DNA of 32,772 nt from Fibrobacter sp. GTDB lineage: Bacteria; Fibrobacterota; Fibrobacteria; Fibrobacterales; Fibrobacteraceae. A program made the translations under genes and the position numbers. Where the stretch lies: NCBI GenBank assembly GCA_012523035.1, contig JAAYJH010000060.1, forward strand, positions 1-32,772, read 5' to 3'. Of the stretch, positions 16,831 through 24,241 are shown piece by piece. Position 1 is the first letter of the stretch. Every line of letters starts with the position of its first letter. A model generated the notes under the pieces. The model was not told the origin of the DNA. It made no database searches and saw only the letters and a list, made by a program, of their open reading frames with translations.

Positions 16831-17569
16831 GAAGTTTCACACACGCCTGGCTTTTTGAAGTAGAAAGTGAGAAGTGAGAAGTATTTAAAGATTAACAGCT
16901 AATTTGGAAATTCAATTCGTTTTCTGGCACGATTTTCGCACAGTACCTCTGTCGCGCATCCCAGCATTTCTGGCATGCACTTCGACAGGCTCAGTGTAGC
17001 ACTTTTCGCAGCATATCACATCCTACTTTTCGCACCGTCCCCTCTGATTTCCGCAAAACATCTCTAACACTAACCACTAATCTGGCACAATTTTCGCAAA
17101 GCAATCACCCTTCATTTCTGGCACAATTTTCGCAGAATATCGCATCCCAATTTCCAGATACGTATCCCAGCGTTTCTGGCACGATTTTCGCACAGTACCT
17201 CTGTCACGCATCCCAGTATTTCTGGCACAATTTTCGCAGAGTATCGCATCCCAATTTCCAGACACGCATCCCAGCGTTTCTGGCACGATTTTCGCACAGT
17301 ACCTCTGTCGCGCATCCCAGCGTTTCTGGCATGCACTTCGACAGGCTCAATGTAGCACTTTTCGCAGCATATCACATCCTACTTTTCGCACCGTCCCCTC
17401 TGATTTCCGCAAAACATCTCTAACACTAACCACTAATCTGGCACAAATTTCGCAAAGCAATCACCCTTCATTTCTGGCACAATTTTCGCAGAATATCGCA
17501 TCCCAATTTCCAGACACGCATCCCAGCTTTTATGGCACGCTTTTCAGAAGCCAGGCGTGTGTGAGACTT
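16831..17569. repeat. Repeat block bounded by inverted copies of the conserved end element
   Basis: The whole gap between metG (+) and the acetylesterase (-) is a repeat block. The end element lies at 16831-16852 (one mismatch) and inverted at 17549-17569. Inside the left end are AGTGAGA-type heptamers (16859-16879). The body holds eight copies of CTGGCAC(G/A)A(T/A)TTTCGCA, starting near 16924, 17082, 17118, 17176, 17222, 17280, 17438 and 17474. Positions 16919-17174 recur at 17275-17530 (offset 356) with about five differences, around a shorter 100-bp copy. No CDS is credible here, and no clear target-site duplication is seen. Confidence 0.88.
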
Positions 17570-17607
17570 TATTCTCTATCGTTAGAGTGTTAAACTGTAT
17601 TAGTTCA

Positions 17608-18834
17608 TTAAAACATTGAAATTTTATAGGCTTTTTTATCGACTTCTATAATATAATGGCCAGGTTTAGAGATTTGGATTTGATTTTGAGCTTTATTCAA
17701 TAAGCCACGAGATAACAAGTTCCCTTGGAGGTCAAAAAGCTTGTAGCTGTGGTGGAGATTGTTTTCAATCCATATGGAGCGGCCCACAATATGCATTTGT
17801 AGTTGATTTATTTGGAGTGGAGATAGTGCACCTTTTTTCTGAAAAGAAAGTGAGGAGTCATCTAAAGGGATTTGACTGGAAGACGACCAATTGTTGCCCC
17901 AAGGGTTTTGACTCGAAGATGACCAATTGTTGCCCCAAGGATTTTGACTCGATGAAGAAGAATTGCCCCATGGATTCTGACTGGAAGAGGAAAATACAGA
18001 ACTAGAAGAGGGTGTTTCAGCGGAGCTAATGGGTCTTAGTTTTAAATAAGCTTCTGCATAGCGTTTCCCCATCTCTCGGTAAGAGGGTGTGTCAAAATGA
18101 TATTGATCCTTCATCCCTGTTAAACCGTTGGCAGAAACTACGGCCGAATTTGGAATTTTACTTGGAATTTGTGCGATCACATTGTTATGGAGTTTGCAAC
18201 ATCCATTGTAAGGCAATTCTCCTGCTAAAAAAGGCACATCTTCGTTTAGATTCAAATCATTTTTTAAGTCCGAAACTATTTTTGACACTCGAGTGACCCA
18301 TGTATTGCTTCCATTGTCAGATTCTCCTTGATGCAACAATATGCCTTGGAGTTTTCCTTTTTTTAGTGCATTTTGTAAGCGTTCTAAAACCCATGGGTAT
18401 AAATTTCGGCTAGGATAATTGCCCACCGCCGATGGAGGGTTGTATTGAAATGACTGCATGTTGTAATAAGAACCTTTTACAAATATATCGATGCTTGCAC
18501 CAGCTATGGCCACAGGCACAAGAGCAATGGTGTCTTTGTAGCCTTTTTCAATGAGAGTTTTTGCAAACCAATCACCTGGACCCACACCTTCGTTACAGTC
18601 ATGAAGAGGTGGAACCGCTGTGTACCACTGCCCATCTTTTCTATTTAAGTTATTGCAATCCCTAAAAGCCATCACCTTCACTTGTTCGTTCGAAGCACGA
18701 TCTTCGCTTTGGATAGAGCCTTGTCCAGACATATTGGATTGTCCAATGAGCAAAAACACACTCCAATCTGCAAAGCTTAAAGAAGAGAAAAAGATGAGAA
18801 ATAAGCAAATACGCTTTAAATTGCCGCTATTCAT
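17608..18834 (-). CDS. Secreted SGNH/SASA-family acetylesterase (CE6-like) with Ser-rich repeat linker
   Basis: 408 residues. Signal peptide to about Ala22, then the SASA/CE6-type block LLIGQSNMSG with nucleophile Ser33, HQGESD near residue 170, and DQYHFDTPSYREMG near 245 carrying the Asp/His pair. CE6 enzymes remove acetyl groups from xylan. After the domain (about 265) comes a linker of 12-13 residue repeats (SSSSQNPWGNNW), typical of Fibrobacter enzymes. The last 75 residues (YKLFDLQGNLLSRG...GHYIIEVDKKAYKISMF) resemble type IX secretion-type C-terminal sorting domains. A good AAAGGAG lies 5 bases before the ATG. No operon partner is coupled. Acetylxylan as the substrate is inferred. Confidence 0.82.
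   Translation of the reverse strand: MNSGNLKRICLFLIFFSSLSFADWSVFLLIGQSNMSGQGSIQSEDRASNEQVKVMAFRDCNNLNRKDGQWYTAVPPLHDCNEGVGPGDWFAKTLIEKGYKDTIALVPVAIAGASIDIFVKGSYYNMQSFQYNPPSAVGNYPSRNLYPWVLERLQNALKKGKLQGILLHQGESDNGSNTWVTRVSKIVSDLKNDLNLNEDVPFLAGELPYNGCCKLHNNVIAQIPSKIPNSAVVSANGLTGMKDQYHFDTPSYREMGKRYAEAYLKLRPISSAETPSSSSVFSSSSQNPWGNSSSSSQNPWGNNWSSSSQNPWGNNWSSSSQIPLDDSSLSFQKKGALSPLQINQLQMHIVGRSIWIENNLHHSYKLFDLQGNLLSRGLLNKAQNQIQISKPGHYIIEVDKKAYKISMF
17859..17998 (-). repeat. In-frame 36-39 bp repeats encoding the Ser-rich linker
   Basis: Three clear and one degenerate copy of a unit encoding SSSSQNPWGNNW-like peptide. Such linkers separate catalytic and sorting modules in fibrobacterial secreted enzymes. 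Confidence 0.8.
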
Positions 18835-18839
18835 AAAGA

Positions 18840-18846
18840 CTCCTTT
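18840..18846 (-). promoter_or_regulatory. Strong ribosome binding site of the acetylesterase gene
   Basis: AAAGGAG on the minus strand, correctly spaced before the ATG at 18834. It fixes the start directly in front of the signal peptide. Confidence 0.75.
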
Positions 18847-18984
18847 CGACTATGGCTTAAAATTTCTTCTAAAAACTTAAAAAAGAGGAAACAAAATTTT
18901 TAGAAGATTTATATCCATAATTTAAATAGAAAGATCGTCTTTTTATGTGCTTATATATATTTCTGTTGTAGGATAAAACAACAC

Positions 18985-19467
18985 TTAAACCATAGCTGCC
19001 GTTAAAGAAGCACTGGAAACCATTTCTTCGCCTTTGTATATTTCTCCATCAAAAAACAAAATCCCTCTTCTAAAGTTTTTTAATACCACCTTAATAGTCA
19101 AGACATCTCCAGGAACTACCGGTTTTTTGAAACGACATTTATCTACACCCATAAAAGCGGGTCTTTTTCCTTCAACTTCGGCTTCGTGTCTTAGAATGCC
19201 TAAAATACAGCCTGCTTGTGCCATGGCTTCTACTTGAAGCACTCCAGGCATGATAGGCTCCGAAGGAAAATGTCCTTTAAAGTAATATTCATCGGCGTGC
19301 ACTTCTTTAACAGCAATAATTTCTGGAAATTCTGCCTCTAGGTTCATTTCTTTTACATAACTAATAAATCTAAAAGGGTCTCTTTGTGGTAAAATATCCA
19401 TCACTACAGACTCATCGTATAAAACACCTGGAGTAGAAGATTTTGGAAGTGTATCTAATAAAGACAT
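18985..19467 (-). CDS. fabZ: 3-hydroxyacyl-[ACP] dehydratase FabZ
   Basis: 160 residues, hot-dog fold. It dehydrates 3-hydroxyacyl-ACP in fatty acid elongation and competes with LpxA/LpxD for the same substrate. The active-site helix is intact: FKGHFPSEPIMPGVLQVEAMAQAG with catalytic His (near residue 74) and Glu (near residue 88). The N-terminus is about 15 residues longer than in the E. coli protein. AGAGG lies six bases before the ATG, inside lpxC. The two coding regions overlap by 13 bases, which supports co-translation. It is the last gene of the lipid operon. Only a weak hairpin follows it. Confidence 0.95.
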   Translation of the reverse strand: MSLLDTLPKSSTPGVLYDESVVMDILPQRDPFRFISYVKEMNLEAEFPEIIAVKEVHADEYYFKGHFPSEPIMPGVLQVEAMAQAGCILGILRHEAEVEGKRPAFMGVDKCRFKKPVVPGDVLTIKVVLKNFRRGILFFDGEIYKGEEMVSSASLTAAMV

Positions 19468-20258
19468 AGTAACCTCTGTAAAATTTGATGATGGCTGGTA
19501 TGGCCACCATTGTGAATTTGAATCTTTAATTTAGGTAAAAATGTGGTATGGAGACAAATATCTCCTATTAAATCTAAGATTTTATGGTAAAGAATCTCTT
19601 GAGGGTGTCGCAAAGGAGCTCCATGAAGTAGATTTATGGGCTCTAAAAGGCTAGACTCTAATAAAAGACCGTTTTGGTGAGTGCTACCTTTTAATAAACC
19701 AGCTTTTTTTGCTTTTTGATAGTCTTCTAAGAAAATAAAACTCCTAGCCTGTAAAATAGGGTATAAATCTTCGGGACCATATATAGAAACCAGTGAAGAG
19801 TCTTTAAAATAATAATTGTCTAATGAATACTCTACTTCAAAAGTATCATTTTCTCTGATTTTGACAAAACCACCAGGAATTTCCCACTCTTCGTGTAGAG
19901 GGACATCGTAAAAACCAAGTGCTTGAGGAGTTTTAGCCATGGATCGAATGGCGTGAAACCACGCTAATGCACTGCCATCTAACATGGGGACTTCATCTTG
20001 CTCCAAATGAATATCAAAAGAATATTGATTCCAAAGAGCAAAGACAGGGGCCAAATGCTCGGGAGAAGCGATGCTTGTGGTTTTAGAAGATAAAATAGTG
20101 GTCCTTTTAACGGAGCTATGAAGTTTTTTAAATGCGTCTACATTGCCCGTTTGCCACAAAAGTTCACCTTGATGATACCAAGAAACCATGGCTCGGTGCC
20201 TTTTCACAAGCTCTACACTTGCTTTTGCAAGAGGATAAGACAAAGAAGCTGATTCCAT
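19455..20258 (-). CDS. lpxC: UDP-3-O-acyl-N-acetylglucosamine deacetylase LpxC, divergent
   Basis: 267 residues from the ATG at 20258, eight bases after the lpxD stop; a longer reading from 20315 would overlap lpxD by 49 bases. It performs the committed, zinc-dependent step of lipid A synthesis. Recognisable parts are SPEHLAPVFALW (Glu/His near residues 78-79 in E. coli), EVPMLDGSALAWF, LQARSFIFLEDYQKAKKAGL, YHKILDLIGD (the HxxxD zinc ligands) and GGHTSHH (catalytic His). The N-terminal glycine-rich GVGLHSG motif of typical LpxC is not recognisable, and the protein is about 40 residues shorter than usual. The catalytic residues appear intact, so I call it functional but divergent. Confidence 0.85.
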   Translation of the reverse strand: MESASLSYPLAKASVELVKRHRAMVSWYHQGELLWQTGNVDAFKKLHSSVKRTTILSSKTTSIASPEHLAPVFALWNQYSFDIHLEQDEVPMLDGSALAWFHAIRSMAKTPQALGFYDVPLHEEWEIPGGFVKIRENDTFEVEYSLDNYYFKDSSLVSIYGPEDLYPILQARSFIFLEDYQKAKKAGLLKGSTHQNGLLLESSLLEPINLLHGAPLRHPQEILYHKILDLIGDICLHTTFLPKLKIQIHNGGHTSHHQILQRLLCLY

Positions 20259-20266
20259 TGAAATCT

Positions 20267-21274
20267 TCACAAAGAAGCTCCTAAATTTCGAAGGGCAATC
20301 ATCTGTTTTCGCCATTTTTTAATTTCTATGGCTGGGAAACCCGCCACCATTGCATGGCTTGCGATATTCTTTGTGACCCCTGCTTTGGCTGCTATGATTG
20401 CATTTTTGCCTATGCTCAAATGCCCTGCCACTTGTGCACCCCCAGCAATTTTCACTCCAGAACCCACTATAGTCGAACCCCCTAAGCCCGATTGAGAGGC
20501 CATAAAAATATGATCGCTTAGCCAACAATTATGAGCAATTTGCACAAAAGAATCAAAATGACAGTGATCCCCGATAAAAGTAGGTGATAAAAATCCAGAA
20601 GCAATCACCGAATTGGCTCCAATTTCACAGTTTTTACCTATACGCACCCCGGCACAATGAGGTACCTTGTACGATTTCCCTTGATTTTCATAAAAGCCAA
20701 AACCTCTGCTCCCTAGTACAGCCCCTGCTTGCAAAACCGTGTTCTCACCAATTTCTACATCTGAATAAACCGTGTTGTTCGCTTCCAAGACGCATCGCTC
20801 CCCTATCACAGAACCTGGAGCTACAAAGCAATGAGGCCCAATAGTAGCATGGCCTTTGACTTCTCCTTCTACCACTGCGGTGGGGTGTATTTTTGCTGTG
20901 GATGCAATTTTAGGGGCTGCGTATTTTCTTTTAGCTATGTAAAAATGTTCTAAAAACTGCACCATTGCATGATAAGGGTTTTCACAATGGATCCAGGCCC
21001 TGATTTTATGAGAGGAGGGTATAAAATCTAGGGGAACCAATAAAAGGCCAAAATCTATGTGATGGTATTGTTTGGGCAATTTGGACTCGGTCCAAAATGA
21101 AATAGCACTTGCATTGGCATGTGCTATGGCCGAAAAACCATCGACATAAAGGTCCTTCTCTTGTTTTTTGGCTTCTAACAAAAAAAAAGCTTCTATTTCA
21201 GAGAGGTGGATAGGATTTATCTTAGAGACTAAGGATTTGTGCTTGACTTCCATATTCAATAATGATTTTTTCAC
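20267..21274 (-). CDS. lpxD: UDP-3-O-acylglucosamine N-acyltransferase LpxD
   Basis: 335 residues from a GTG at 21274. An ATG at 21253 is an alternative, and both overlap the end of the lipid kinase gene. It adds the N-linked hydroxyacyl chain in lipid A synthesis. The N-terminal 110 residues are the loosely conserved uridine-binding domain. A left-handed beta-helix of hexapeptide repeats follows (ASTAKIHPTAVVEGEVKGHA onward), with the catalytic histidine in VQIAHNCWLSDH (near residue 250) and the normal VAGFPAIEIKKWRKQM C-terminus. It sits between the lipid kinase and lpxC in one overlapping operon. Confidence 0.94.
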   Translation of the reverse strand: MKKSLLNMEVKHKSLVSKINPIHLSEIEAFFLLEAKKQEKDLYVDGFSAIAHANASAISFWTESKLPKQYHHIDFGLLLVPLDFIPSSHKIRAWIHCENPYHAMVQFLEHFYIAKRKYAAPKIASTAKIHPTAVVEGEVKGHATIGPHCFVAPGSVIGERCVLEANNTVYSDVEIGENTVLQAGAVLGSRGFGFYENQGKSYKVPHCAGVRIGKNCEIGANSVIASGFLSPTFIGDHCHFDSFVQIAHNCWLSDHIFMASQSGLGGSTIVGSGVKIAGGAQVAGHLSIGKNAIIAAKAGVTKNIASHAMVAGFPAIEIKKWRKQMIALRNLGASL

Positions 21275-22181
21275 CTAATTTTTGACTCATATCTTCGCCA
21301 TCTAACTGATGAAACTCACTGGGTTCGAGTTCCAATTCAATAGCACTGGCTTTGATACTCTTTAAAAAATATTTTTTGTATAAAACGCCCAAAAATGGAA
21401 TGTTGCCTAATAAAATAGCCCCTACAAAAGAAAATAAATTGGGAACCATCACCACTTCTAAAACTTTGTCTGATTTATTGGATTTATAAAACGGATTAGA
21501 GCCACTTGCAAAACTAGGGATATTTCCAATGATAATAGTCCTATAACCTTTTAGAGGGTAAGATTTTTTCAATTGAGTGCATGGATTGGTGATAGTCACC
21601 TTGCCTTCTTTTAAAAAATAGTGTCTGTCTTTAATAAATCTTTTTACATAATGCATTTTATTGGCCACAATAGAAGTCGAATTGATGAGTCCTAATTTTC
21701 TTGCTTTATTAAAATCATGAGCAATCCTTGCATCAATTCCACTCGAAAAATAGTTCACCAAAGCGTATTGACCATTGACTTTCCAAATATCCAAAGGGCT
21801 TGTATTTGCAGAAACCAAATTTCTAAATAAAAACAACAAACCTTTATTTAAAAAGTTCTTGTATAAATTTAAGACTCGGGCTAAATCATTGCCTGTACCC
21901 AAGGGCACGAGCCCTATTTTAAGCTTAGGAGACGAATTAGCTTCTAAAAATTTTGAAAAAATATGCGAAATGGTACCATCTCCACCCACTGCAATCAAAG
22001 TTTCAGTAGAATCTAAAGCCTTTTGAATTTGATTGTCTAAATCTTCTACCTGAGTAAACTCAGCGTGCCATTCATTTTCTTTAAAATGCATGGAACTCAT
22101 AATCTCTGGTATAAAATCGTATATGAATTTTCCTTGTCCACCCCCGCTAATTGGATTGATTAAGAAAAAAAAATGATACAT
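21222..22181 (-). CDS. Diacylglycerol/lipid kinase with eukaryote-like accessory domain motifs
   Basis: 319 residues. The catalytic half has INPISGGGQG, VGGDGTISHIF (GGDGT at residues 66-70) and VPLGTGNDLARVL, the diacylglycerol kinase fold. The second half reads VNYFSSGIDARIAHDFNKARK, then NIPSFASGSNPFY and HQLDGEDMS. These closely follow the accessory-domain pattern of eukaryotic DGKs (NYFSxGxDA, NIPSxxxGxxPW, QxDGE) rather than the YegS/DgkB type. It probably phosphorylates diacylglycerol or a related lipid on the inner face of the membrane. Its ATG overlaps the stop of the gamma-carbonic anhydrase-like gene (TAATG), and its end overlaps lpxD. Substrate is inferred. Confidence 0.88.
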   Translation of the reverse strand: MYHFFFLINPISGGGQGKFIYDFIPEIMSSMHFKENEWHAEFTQVEDLDNQIQKALDSTETLIAVGGDGTISHIFSKFLEANSSPKLKIGLVPLGTGNDLARVLNLYKNFLNKGLLFLFRNLVSANTSPLDIWKVNGQYALVNYFSSGIDARIAHDFNKARKLGLINSTSIVANKMHYVKRFIKDRHYFLKEGKVTITNPCTQLKKSYPLKGYRTIIIGNIPSFASGSNPFYKSNKSDKVLEVVMVPNLFSFVGAILLGNIPFLGVLYKKYFLKSIKASAIELELEPSEFHQLDGEDMSQKLGEKIIIEYGSQAQILSL

Positions 22182-22702
22182 TATTCAAACCCTTCAATAT
22201 ATTTGTTTTTTAAATCCACATAAGCATAGTTATTACGAGCTGTGATTTGCATCTCTTCGACAGTCAAAGATCGAAGTACTCTAGCAGGGACACCCACAAT
22301 CAGTGAAGCTTCGGGGTATTCTTTTCCCGCAGGGACCAATGCCCCCGCCGCCACAATAGAGTTTTTTCGAATATGAGCCCCATCCATGATGATAGAACCC
22401 ATGCCAATCAGACAAAAATCTTCAATAGTGCAAGCGTGCAAAATAGCATTGTGCCCCACAGTCACATTGTCACCCACACTAACCCCTAAGTCATGAGATA
22501 AATGCACCGACACATTGTCTTGAATATTAGTTTGTTTTCCAATCGATATCGAAGCAATGTCTGCCCTTAAAACAGAATTAAAAAAAACAGAAGAATCATC
22601 TCCTATTTTAACATCACCAATCAAACGAGCACCATCTGCAATGAACACTCGCTCACCTATTTGAGGCTTTTTAGAAGCTATACTTATAATCGATTTATTC
22701 AT
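22181..22702 (-). CDS. Gamma-carbonic anhydrase-like hexapeptide protein
   Basis: 173 residues of left-handed beta-helix. The metal-site pattern of gamma-class carbonic anhydrases is present: NIQDNVSVHLSHD for the first histidine and VTVGHNAILHAC for the other two, followed by GMGSIIMDGAHI. The C-terminal VGVPARVLRSLT is the usual family ending. Many such proteins (YrdA/PaaY type) have unproven activity. It is first in the lipid operon, directly after the GH45 terminator, and overlaps the lipid kinase by one base. No Shine-Dalgarno sequence is visible. Confidence 0.88.
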   Translation of the reverse strand: MNKSIISIASKKPQIGERVFIADGARLIGDVKIGDDSSVFFNSVLRADIASISIGKQTNIQDNVSVHLSHDLGVSVGDNVTVGHNAILHACTIEDFCLIGMGSIIMDGAHIRKNSIVAAGALVPAGKEYPEASLIVGVPARVLRSLTVEEMQITARNNYAYVDLKNKYIEGFE

Positions 22703-22721
22703 AGTTTAAAACTACATAAAT

Positions 22722-22751
22722 AAAAAAAAATAGCACTATTTTGTGCTATTT
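22722..22751 (-). terminator. Rho-independent terminator after the GH45 gene
   Basis: On the minus strand, AAATAGCAC / GTGCTATTT forms a 9-bp stem with a six-base loop, followed by a run of T. It begins 11 bp after the GH45 stop codon and separates the glyS-GH45 unit from the lipid operon starting at 22702. Confidence 0.92.
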
Positions 22752-22761
22752 AATTGAAATT

Positions 22762-24231
22762 TTAAGGGCATCCAGTCTCATTACAGACTTGAGTTTCTAG
22801 CTCTCCGCCTTTATAAGTGGACCAATCATCTTGGTATTTAAAGTCATTGTGGCGAGTGAGATTGATGGTGGTAAGGTATTTGTCTAACAAATACTGAGGG
22901 CACTCCACTTCTTCCCAATTGTAGGTGGGGTTATCTGCAGCCATGTACCAATCGGCAAACCACATACAACCATTGAGTAAATTATCAAAACCAGTAAAAG
23001 CATCGGTGCATTTATTTCGAATACAAGTTTGAAAAGAAGACAAACTGGCATCATAACCCAAAGAATTTTGGCAAGCAGTTAAAAAACCACCATATTGTTC
23101 CCCCCAATCGATATCACTTCGAGAAACCATGATGGAGAGAGCATCAAAAATTCCTACCCCACCCCCAGGAACCATCACATCGAACTGCCCATCTTTGACA
23201 TCGTGGCCGATATTAGAGGACATTAAAATCAAATGCTTTCCTTTTAAAGCTTTGTGCGTGGCTTTGGGAGCATTGCTAGGGCCTACATCTTTAAAAGAAC
23301 CATCATATTGCATATGGTAACATTTACCACACACAGTCCCTGCTGGTCCAGCCCCAAAAGCATATGCCAAAGTATCATTCACAGCCACGGGAACCATATC
23401 AGTGCAAGTGAATGCACCCTTTTTACCAATTTCACAAGCACTAGGTACTCCCTCCCAACCAATCCAATATTGTTGGACTGCCTTGCTCAATGTAAAAGTG
23501 GGGATTTCAACATCATTGATATTACAATTTCTAACAGTAGTCATCGTCGCTTGGTAAGATTCTTCGGAGGTGGTATCTGCTCGGCCTTGATCTCCATTTC
23601 CAATCCAAGAGCAGTGTGGTTTACAAGCATCCCAATATCGAGTGTTCCAGCCTTTATTTGGATTAGAACTAATATCAGGGTAAGAAGCAACTGGATAAGA
23701 CTCTAAAGGTTTAGTAGGATCTGGTATGATCTCTTCGCTCGAAGATGAACTTTGGATTTCGGGCTCAAAATCACTAGATGAACTCAAATGGGTGTTTGAA
23801 TCTACAGGAAAAACTTCTGAAGAACTCCAAGGAATACTTGAACTACTACTTGGATCTACTGGAGGTAGCACTGGAAATACAGAATCTAATGGATTTGTAG
23901 GAGTAGAATCTGTTGGAACTTCGATATGAGTAGAATCAGAAGGGAGTGTAGGCTCTATAATAGGAGCAGTAGATAAATCCACAGCTTCTAGTATAATATT
24001 TCCATCTAAATCTCGAATCACTTGCTCTTCAAACGAATAGTTTCCAATCCATTGGTGGTCTAAATCGGTCACTCGCCCGTCGGCATAAATTAAATAGTCT
24101 TTGTAATGCCAAGCAGGCTCGGTCACAACAATATTTTGATTTTGATCTTTTGGGGACTTTGTGTCATCTCCACATGCCCAAAAAAGCAAAAAACTACTCA
24201 ATAGAACAATGAATGTGATACGGATACGCAT
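22762..24231 (-). CDS. GH45 endoglucanase, predicted lipoprotein
   Basis: 489 residues. It hydrolyses beta-1,4-glucan with inversion. The N-terminal lipoprotein signal ends in the lipobox LLFWAC (Cys20), so it is probably lipid-anchored. A short domain (about 35-95) of unknown function follows, then a Ser/Pro/Glu-rich linker (about 110-185). The GH45 domain starts near residue 195. It has the signature NTRYWDACKPHCSW with the catalytic base Asp, and GQFDVMVPGGGVGIFDAL (near 350) with the acid Asp. It is cysteine-rich, as in this family. A perfect AGGAGGT precedes the ATG and overlaps the glyS stop, with only eight bases between the two genes. A terminator follows. GH45 is mainly known from fungi and animals; the bacterial examples are few and include Fibrobacter. 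Confidence 0.92.
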   Translation of the reverse strand: MRIRITFIVLLSSFLLFWACGDDTKSPKDQNQNIVVTEPAWHYKDYLIYADGRVTDLDHQWIGNYSFEEQVIRDLDGNIILEAVDLSTAPIIEPTLPSDSTHIEVPTDSTPTNPLDSVFPVLPPVDPSSSSSIPWSSSEVFPVDSNTHLSSSSDFEPEIQSSSSSEEIIPDPTKPLESYPVASYPDISSNPNKGWNTRYWDACKPHCSWIGNGDQGRADTTSEESYQATMTTVRNCNINDVEIPTFTLSKAVQQYWIGWEGVPSACEIGKKGAFTCTDMVPVAVNDTLAYAFGAGPAGTVCGKCYHMQYDGSFKDVGPSNAPKATHKALKGKHLILMSSNIGHDVKDGQFDVMVPGGGVGIFDALSIMVSRSDIDWGEQYGGFLTACQNSLGYDASLSSFQTCIRNKCTDAFTGFDNLLNGCMWFADWYMAADNPTYNWEEVECPQYLLDKYLTTINLTRHNDFKYQDDWSTYKGGELETQVCNETGCP

Positions 24232-24234
24232 AAT

Positions 24235-24241
24235 ACCTCCT
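24235..24241 (-). promoter_or_regulatory. Strong ribosome binding site of GH45, overlapping the glyS stop codon
   Basis: AGGAGGT on the minus strand shares two bases with the TAG stop of glyS (24240-24242) and sits four bases before the GH45 ATG. It is the strongest Shine-Dalgarno sequence in the window. Confidence 0.85.

Noticed and set aside
17077-17375. Open minus-strand frames (69 and 87 codons) with repeated CENCARN-like peptides
   Set aside because: They are translations of the intergenic repeat units, have no ribosome binding site, and the two frames are shifted copies of the same peptide caused by the duplication.
16919-17530. Possible CRISPR array
   Set aside because: The CTGGCAC units are unevenly spaced, and the sequence between them is itself repeated rather than unique. 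No cas gene is present.
23254-23706. 150-codon plus-strand ORF within the GH45 gene
   Set aside because: It is antisense to the GH45 catalytic domain, whose motifs are clear on the minus strand.
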